In this document: piece after piece, positions 57,259 through 64,000 of the stretch
Layout of the letters: each line of letters opens with the position of its first letter
How positions within the stretch are numbered: the first letter of the stretch is position 1
Assembly (NCBI GenBank): GCA_009193035.1
Contig: SWDT01000006.1
Location: 1 to 64,000 of the forward strand
Origin: Halicephalobus mephisto
Lineage: Eukaryota; Nematoda; Chromadorea; Rhabditida; Panagrolaimidae
DNA length: 64,000 nucleotides
Direction: 5' to 3'
Position numbers and translations under genes: made by a program
Notes under the pieces: model-generated
What the model was told of the DNA's origin: nothing
The model's database searches: none
Seen by the model: the letters and a program-made list of their open reading frames with translations, nothing else

Positions 57259-60200
57259 AATTGAAGAAAAATTTCCTTTTGCGGTGATTGAATGACACTG
57301 CTGGGGAGCCTTTCAGTGGTTTAGCGCCAATCGATCTATCTGGCAGAACGAACCAGAGACATTTGACGCAAGAGAAGACTTGTTCGAACCGCCGCACCTT
57401 TGTCCGATTATTCCCCCCTGCCACTTGGTCTATTTACGGTCAAACTGGATATCGGGCACTTCTGGAACTTGTCTTGTAATTCGAAAAGAACAGGATTGAT
57501 AAGGGAGCTTGACCTCTTCGGATAGGGCTTCTCCAAAAATGTCAGAAATAATTGAAAAATAAAATAGAATCGATGGATTTACAAAGCTCGTTTCTACTAC
57601 GACAAATGACAGCACGTGATACCAAAAATATCAGTCATCCGTCCTTATGATTCACCGAATGGGCTTATTCAAGAACTCCCTACACAGACGACGATCGATA
57701 ATAAATAAATTTTAATTGGGAGAATGAATTCAAAACGACTGGCTTTAGCTTAGAATTATAGCTCTGTCCTTTAAAAAATGAAAGAAAAACCGCTTTCTCG
57801 GGATGAGCAAAACTGATAAGACTGGCTGAAACTCAAAAACTGCGTCTCGAAATTAACCACTCGTAAAATTCTAATGTGGTGGAATTCAAAATACCAAATT
57901 TGATCAAATTATTGGACAAAACCTGTCCGTCAGAAATTGAAAACTCGAAAGGTGAACAGGCGCGTCGGATGACACTTTCTTTTCCATTGTCGGTTTTTTG
58001 AGGACTAGAATGGACACAAAGGACCCCAAATCCCGAAAAAACTGAAAAGCAAATAAGACTGAAACACAACTTGGGAACTCGTTTGATTCGGCAAAACGAG
58101 AAAAATTGAGTCAACTGGAATAACTGGCCTTTGCAGCGGCACACTGCCCGAGAGCGATGACGAATCAATCCGTCTTCCCTGCCATGGCGACAAATAGATT
58201 TCGTTATTGATAAACTGCCACATCGGATAAAATCAATCTTGTTTCCTTTCCGTGGTGCTGTTTCCGTTCTTGTACCCGGGTTCCTCCAGCAGTGCTTTGT
58301 AGAACGGCAGGGGGCAAGTCCTCTCGAAGCAGATTTCGTCAAAGACAGAGAACTTGAGGTCCATTATGATTGAGGTGAACACAACTGTCTAAATTGTCAG
58401 GAACAGGAATATCAACCCGAGGGGTAGTTGTTTGAGTTCTCTGCATCTTATCTAAAAATTTCGTGTTTCAAATTAACGACGAAAACATTTGTCAAAGTTG
58501 ACTCCGTCATCATTACTGCGAGATCGTACAGCACAGCAGCTTTCACTCTCGGCATCCTTCTAGTTGTGCATTCAAAATTTGGAAATTTGTGAGAAAAATG
58601 TAAATTTCAAAGCAGTTGAAAATATTGATTCAAATTTTTATTCGTCAAAGTTCAAAAATTATCGTTTTCTCTCATGAAATATTGAGAACGAGAACTTTAA
58701 TGACTGTTTCAATTTCAAAAACACCGGATTTTTGAAGGGAAAAATATCGAAAATTTCTAATTTAGCAATTATTGGATGGATTTTCAGTTTTTTCGTTAAA
58801 TCCATAACTTTGTGGTTGTGTTTATAATAAAAAACTTTGTAAAATTAAAGATTATTTTCTCAAAACAAAAACTTTTCAGAAATGAACGAACTTTGAAACA
58901 GAACGCCAAGCCTTGCAAGTTGCCTTGACTACGTAAAAAGAATCCTTAGAATGTTGAGTTTTTGTTGAAAACCGCTTTTAATTCTATAGTTTTTGATATT
59001 TAATAAAATAGCAACTCCATTAAAGTCTGACGGAAAAAAGAATTATGAAAAGTTATTGAATATTCGTTAAAGTAAAGCAATTCCACATTCGAACTTTCTG
59101 ACGACATGGTGTAAACTTCAGAGTCGACCCGTGTTGACTACGGATTTAAAAAGCCTGTTGATAACGGTTTCAGTAACGTGTTCAATAATTAGTTTGCTGG
59201 CTTTTCTGATTCCATTTACTTGCAATCAAAGTGGTGATCCTTCCTGGAGACCAACATGGCCCTTAGGGGGAATTTACAGATCATCATAGACCTGTCGTTG
59301 AGTGTTTACAGCAATACCAGGTTTGTCTCCAGCTGTGCTTGGCTGATTTCTGAAGACATTTGTGTCTTTTTTCTGGGCTGAATGGCCTATCGAAATAGCC
59401 CCAGCACCATCGACTGATCTTTTCGGGGTAAAAAGCCCGGGAACCGGATGAAGCCCATTGATTTCGGACTCTGAAAAGTTCTCTGCGTGTTTCAATATCC
59501 TCTTCATATGGCCACAGCAGATGTTAATTCCGTCTGCAGCGCTTGACTCGTGAGGAGCGGTGGAAACCGAACCTGACGTCCAGGACAAAAAGAAAGTGAA
59601 AATGACTGTGGAACCGAGCGTTCATTGTCTAAATCGCATTTTCACATCCATTTGCTGTGATCCATACACTTTGTTCTTGTTATTTTTAGTCCGAGTCCTC
59701 AAATTTCAGCTTGGATCTCGTCAAATTTCCAGGCCGGGGGAGAAATGCAAAAAAGAACAGAGGATCTGCAAAATTCGAGCTGATCCACCTCTGTCCACTA
59801 GATGACCCGATCGGAAGGCATATTTACTCATCTTGGGCTGCTTTAGTATGTTTACTGCTTTGTCTTATTTGGGAAAGGGCTTCTCATCCCGTCCCGCCAC
59901 TCGTTCCTCGGTACCACTTGAAATCCTCACGTCTTTCTCACACTTTTAGTTATAATCTTGTTCGAAAAGATTTGACAAAATTTGGAAAGACTCGTGGGAA
60001 TTTTGTTCTTATTAAATTTGGACTTGTTTTGATTGCCAAAAGTAATCCTCATTTTGCGCAATGGGCCCTGATTGCCTGAAGGGTTCCTTCCTCTCGGGTC
60101 TAATTTTGTTTTTGCTCACTCGGGCAATTGAAAGTAATTTGGTCCAAGGGAATTTGATTTACTCGTCTGGCGGTCTGCTTTACAGCCGAGATCGAAGTTG

Positions 60201-62902
60201 CCCCGATAGCTCCGCAAATAAGCTCCCGCCGGATCTCCCAATCGATCCGCCTTCCTCTCGCAGCAGCAATCATTCCAAACTTTTCAATTTCAGTCAAAGC
60301 GGCGAATTTATAAATTTGTAATCAATTCAATTTTTGAGAGGCTCGCTTTTTCCGGAACTCTGTGTTGGAGCATTTTCGAAATCGATTACGCCGTTCTTTA
60401 TTGCTATTGTTTCCACGAGGATCCGAGTGGATCGTTTTCCGAAAGTAATGCCTTTCCATCCTCTGTCCAACTCCCTCTCCCTCGTCTACTACCGCCCCAG
60501 GACCCCGCCGACCAAGGTGAAGGAACCCACACCGTTATGGCTGGGCACATGACATTCCAGACGGAAGCGCGATCGCAATCGACAGCTGTGTTCGCTGTAA
60601 AAACTTGCGCAATCCAGTACGACGGCCAAACATTCCTCTAGTCAGTCCGTCCCAACTGTTCAAGTTAAAATTTCCTGGCTCAAAACCTACTGCTATCCAA
60701 CTTTCCTGCTTCCACCCAACACAAAATGCGCAACTTGCCCGATTCAGTGGATTATTTTACTTTCTTGTAAAAGTTGTTTTCGAATATGTTCTGATTGTTT
60801 GCCTTGTTGGACAATGGACGGGTTGTTTTGGCGCCCTTTGCCGCGATGGAAAACTTTCATGAACGCACAGATCCTTTCATAGATTTGCTCTCCCTATTTT
60901 TCGCGATCCAACCTTTCATGTCCGCTGTATAATTTCATCTTTCCACACTATTCTGAGCCGTTTCGCGGTGTAGATTCTACTCGATTCCCAAATGTACAAA
61001 ACATCCAAAAAACCGTCTTTTTCAATCATTTCCAGTTTAATGTGTAGTTCTTAGATTCCCAGTTTTTCGTCAAACCAATGAGTTTGTCATTACTTCATAT
61101 CAGAAAGTAAAATTAGGAGGATTTTCAGAGAAAACTAAACATAAAGATTCCCTAATGTCGTAAATCCATCTCTCAGGCTTTGGCGTTCTGTTCCAGAGCT
61201 CGTTAGACTCGGAATAATAGTCCTGTGTTCTGGGGAACCAACTTCTGGTTTTACGGAACCCTTTCTGACTGTAAATAGAGCGACAGGATGACCCCAGAAA
61301 TAATTACTGGAATTCACCGACTTTTGTAGACTTATTTTCGGTCCCAAAATGACTTTAAGACACCCTGTGTATTTTCAGAGCAGTCCAATTAATTTCAAAA
61401 TTACCTTCTTTCTTTCTAGTCGGAAAACTGAAATGTAAATTCCTGCCGGAGGCCAGTTGATTCAAAGGGAGAAACAAGTTTAGTGATTAGCGACAATTTC
61501 CGAGTCTCTAGCGACTTCATTCCCTTCCGAAAAGGCTTCCCATTTGGTTTCTCACATATGTTTACAAATGTTTTCCCAGTAAACTTTATTTTTTGAAAGA
61601 AATTGGAATTGAATCAGGATTAGAGTCATTAGATAAATTGGATATTCCTCGACTGTTGGTTCCGGTCTCTACTATGAGGACCAATTTGGCGCGGCGGAGT
61701 TGGTGAATGCAAATGAATTACCCGTGGCAAAGTGGAACCTCGGATAGCATTACAGAGGCCTCTCCTCGAGGCTTTGTTTGGATTTCCCCAGCACTTTGCC
61801 GTCCGCAAAAGAGGTGAAAATCTGCGGCTTCTGTTTGTTCATTACCGAGCTAGCGTGCCCTAGGGCACTGGCTTGCTTGTTTCTCGAGAACCTGCCAGGT
61901 CACAAATGAGCCATAATTTGTGCTCACGTGTCCAATCCATTGGTTCGTCTTGCCTAGAGGATTCGGGTTCCACAGTTGTTTTAGTCTCCGATGGACTGGT
62001 TCCCTCCGTCAACACGCATCGATTGGTTTCTTTTTACTTTCCTGTCCTAGATCTTGTTGCTCATTTTCCGTTCTGATGATTCTGTGATCGATTATCCTTC
62101 CCCGTTCTACTTTGTCTACCTGCAGTTGTTCAGTTTGTTTTTGTAAATTCGTCTCTTCCCATTTCGCCAATGTTTTCGCTTGTCACCTTTGGCCAAGAAA
62201 GAAATTTAATTTGGGGAAATTCCGCTCCGCCAAAAGTTACCTAAAAATTTACCATTGAACAAGACAAAAGTCGTGTCCGATGCCGCAGAACTTGTCGTAC
62301 CAAGAGTCAGCATTTCGTTCCTTTTTGAAATTCCTACTTTCGACAAGTTCAGATTTGCCTTTTCCCGTCGGCCTACGCCCGCTAATGATCCCTTGGAAAG
62401 TTGGTTTGTTCGATTGATTGCAGGGAGGTGGAACAACTGCCTAGTAGTTTTTTGTCCGTTGTAAACTAACTTTTACCTTTGGGAAAAGGCTGGGGGCGTT
62501 ATCTGAGGGTCGAGATCGCAACCTTCACCTTGTCAATTTCGACCTTAGCTCCCGCCTGGTCGCGCAGAGGAATGAGGCCAGATCAGCGGAGATAAGCCTT
62601 TTCGGACAAGCTGCTCCTTTCGAGACCGCTTCGATCCGACAAATTATGAAGAATCGTCCGTGTTTGCTCGAGACAGGCTCCACCGTCCATTGACAGTTTG
62701 CTTCCTCCAAAACAAAAATAACCTCGTACAATCCCATGTTAATATTGTTTCCGTGTAAAAATCATAGTTAACGCTCCAGCACTAACGGATATTTGCAGGT
62801 TGATTAGCCCTCGTCATACGCTTGCAGTCAAGGGCTTTCCTAACTGTTTGACCGATTGGATAACGATTAGCTCAGTACACGGGTGCTTTCTCCCTCCTAA
62901 TC
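57259..62902. other. Gene-poor region between ACK and asd-2
   Basis: 5.6 kb between two divergent genes, with only one weak coding candidate (58233-58364 minus). The frames at 59274-59588 (minus), 60061-60321 (plus) and others are not supported by splice sites or recognisable products. From 58550 to 59100 the DNA is AT-rich with A/T homopolymers. Much of the interval may be regulatory for asd-2. Confidence 0.45.
58233..58364 (-). CDS. Possible small gene or 5' exon (43 aa)
   Basis: An ATG-to-TGA frame starts MDLKFSVFDEICFERTCPLP and is followed by FYKALLEEPGYKNG. The codons (CTC, CTG, TTC, GTC, ATC, TAC) are those preferred by the real genes of the window, unlike the surrounding DNA. A TTTAG acceptor-like site lies 25 nt upstream (58389). 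A GTACAAG donor-like site sits inside the frame at 58275, so the real exon may end at the Pro-Gly and splice to an unseen exon. I do not recognise the product, and there is no signal peptide or known domain. Confidence 0.3.
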   Translation of the reverse strand: MDLKFSVFDEICFERTCPLPFYKALLEEPGYKNGNSTTERKQD

Positions 62903-64000
62903 ATGGGCGAGCCTATTATCGAGCATAATGTAAGTTGCCAGAGGCCGAATCTTGCTAAACCAGTGATTTCAGCCAGGGATCATCAAGTTGGAGAGTCCCA
63001 CCTTCGGCAATGTGGTGGAGAATCAGTTGAATGGCTCCCATTCCTCCGCCAGCAGTGTTCACAACGGTTGGGTTGTTTTCCTCGGTTCTCGGTCAATTTG
63101 TGGTTTCAGACAGCCTAGCCGGCTCTAACAGCTCGACTTCAGTTCCTCCTCAGAACGGAACTCCCGTAAATCCGTCCTATACTTCGAGCAAGCCGGCGGC
63201 AACTGTGGATTACTTGACCCAGCTCCTCAAAGACAAAAAGCAACTAGCAGCCTTCCCCAATGTATTCATCCATCTCGAGAGACTCGTCGACGATGGTGAG
63301 TTATTTGTAATATTGGTGTTTGCCGAGGACTCGAGAGCGGTCATCGAGGACACGTTAGTGGGTCGAGTGGGTGCTTTAGAGCTCTTCACATTTACTATTT
63401 CAGAAATCAATCGTGTCAGAGTACAGCTATTCCAGTTCGAGTTTACAAGAGAGCTCATTACTTTGCCCGACCCCGTCGGTGAGGTCATTGTTAAGCAGGA
63501 AAAGGTTTTCATACCAGTCAAAGAGTACCCCGAGTACAACTTTGTGGGCAGAATCCTCGGTCCTCGGGGACTGACCTCGAGGCAGTTGGAACAGGAGACG
63601 GGATGTAAGATAATGGTCAGGGGTAAAGGGTCCATGAGAGACAAGAAGAAGGAGGAGGCCAACCGGGGCAAACCCAACTGGGAGCACTTGAATGAGGAGC
63701 TCCATGTTTTGATTCAATGCGAAGACACACCGAACAGAGTGGATATCAAGATTGCCAGAGCAGTCGAGGAAGTCAAAAAATTGTTGGTTCCGTCTCCCGA
63801 GGGCGAGGACGAGTTGAAGAAGAAACAGTTGATGGAACTCGCCATCATCAACGGCACCTTCAGACAGGGCAGCCAGAATGGGGCCAACAAGAACCCTCTG
63901 CTCTTGGACTCTTCTGCCGCCAGACTCCTCGGCAGCCCCGCTATCACCAGCATCACTGGAACCACTGCTCTGAGATCTCCGGCCCTTGCTGGAGCCCCTC
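62903..64000 (+). CDS. asd-2: STAR-family KH RNA-binding protein, ASD-2/quaking (partial)
   Basis: Exons 62903-62929, 62973-63066, 63110-63295 and 63404 to beyond the window end; the reading frame is open at 64000. The N-terminal Qua1 dimerisation region is [20 protein letters not shown] with [14 protein letters not shown]. The maxi-KH domain contains [20 protein letters not shown] (GxxG loop GPRG) and [19 protein letters not shown], followed by Qua2 ([17 protein letters not shown]). The tail [10 protein letters not shown] parallels the end of vertebrate QKI. These proteins bind ACUAA-type elements in pairs and control alternative splicing and mRNA stability; asd-2 regulates muscle-specific exons in worms. 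GLD-1 is the close paralogue, but the QKI-like tail favours asd-2. Start ATG at 62903 gives MGEPIIEHN before a 43 nt intron. An upstream or alternative first exon is possible. Confidence 0.85.

Noticed and set aside
59274..59588. Minus frame of 104 codons in the gene-poor interval
   Set aside because: It begins at a TTG rather than ATG, has no recognised motif, and has no splice or promoter support.
60061..60321. Plus frame of 86 codons starting with a signal-peptide-like segment
   Set aside because: The opposite strand is equally open and there is no acceptor, poly(A) signal or family match; a hydrophobic start alone is weak evidence.
1..64000. tRNA, rRNA, spliced-leader RNA genes and CRISPR arrays
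   Set aside because: I looked for TPsiC-like GGTTCGAATCC arms, rRNA-like blocks and regular direct repeats with unique spacers and found none I can support; a covariance-model scan would be decisive.

Overview
The window is nuclear DNA from a nematode. The evidence is a cuticle collagen with the nematode N-terminal domain and RTAR cleavage site, an FMRFamide-like neuropeptide precursor ending KPRFG (flp-33 type), and orthologues of unc-40, npp-7, lpd-3, csk-1 and asd-2. Most introns are 41-48 nt with TTTCAG-like acceptors, and several start codons lie just behind an acceptor-like site, as expected for spliced-leader trans-splicing. The genus cannot be fixed from this sequence. Gene models were built by eye. 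Where exon lengths are summed (pept, npp-7, unc-40, lpd-3, ACK, flp-33, SH3 gene, vWA gene) they close in frame.

Layout. 1-3.5 kb: a G-rich GGGGTACCTGGGGGT minisatellite, then about 2 kb of back-to-back imperfect hairpins (963-2980), the strangest sequence in the window. 3.5-20 kb: an AT-rich, repeat-rich, gene-poor stretch with a degenerate tandem repeat, two families of dispersed duplicated segments (copies near 5.4-6.1, 7.35-7.98, 16.6-17.2 and 17.2-17.9 kb), a cytochrome P450 pseudogene on the minus strand (11.3-12.4 kb), one doubtful small gene (9.0-9.3 kb) and one clear secreted vWA-like gene (14.7-15.9 kb).

20-64 kb is gene-dense and less AT-rich. Minus strand: a POT/SLC15 oligopeptide transporter (20.0-24.3) and nucleoporin npp-7/NUP153 (25.0-27.1). 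Plus strand: netrin receptor unc-40/DCC (28.5-35.4). Minus: a cuticle collagen with two apparent one-base deletions (35.8-36.8). Plus: flp-33 (37.8-38.4). Then four minus-strand genes 270-390 bp apart: ACK-family tyrosine kinase, SH3-less csk-1, the giant bridge-like lipid-transfer gene lpd-3/BLTP1, and an SH3 adaptor (57.3 down to 38.6 kb). This run could be an operon. A 5.6 kb gene-poor stretch follows, and the window ends inside the plus-strand STAR/KH RNA-binding gene asd-2/quaking.

Functionally this is a normal mix of housekeeping (nuclear pore, lipid transfer, peptide uptake) and metazoan signalling genes (axon guidance, kinases, neuropeptide, splicing regulator), not a dedicated pathway. 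The best candidates for something undescribed are the hairpin array and the unusually conserved core of the duplicated AT-rich segment.
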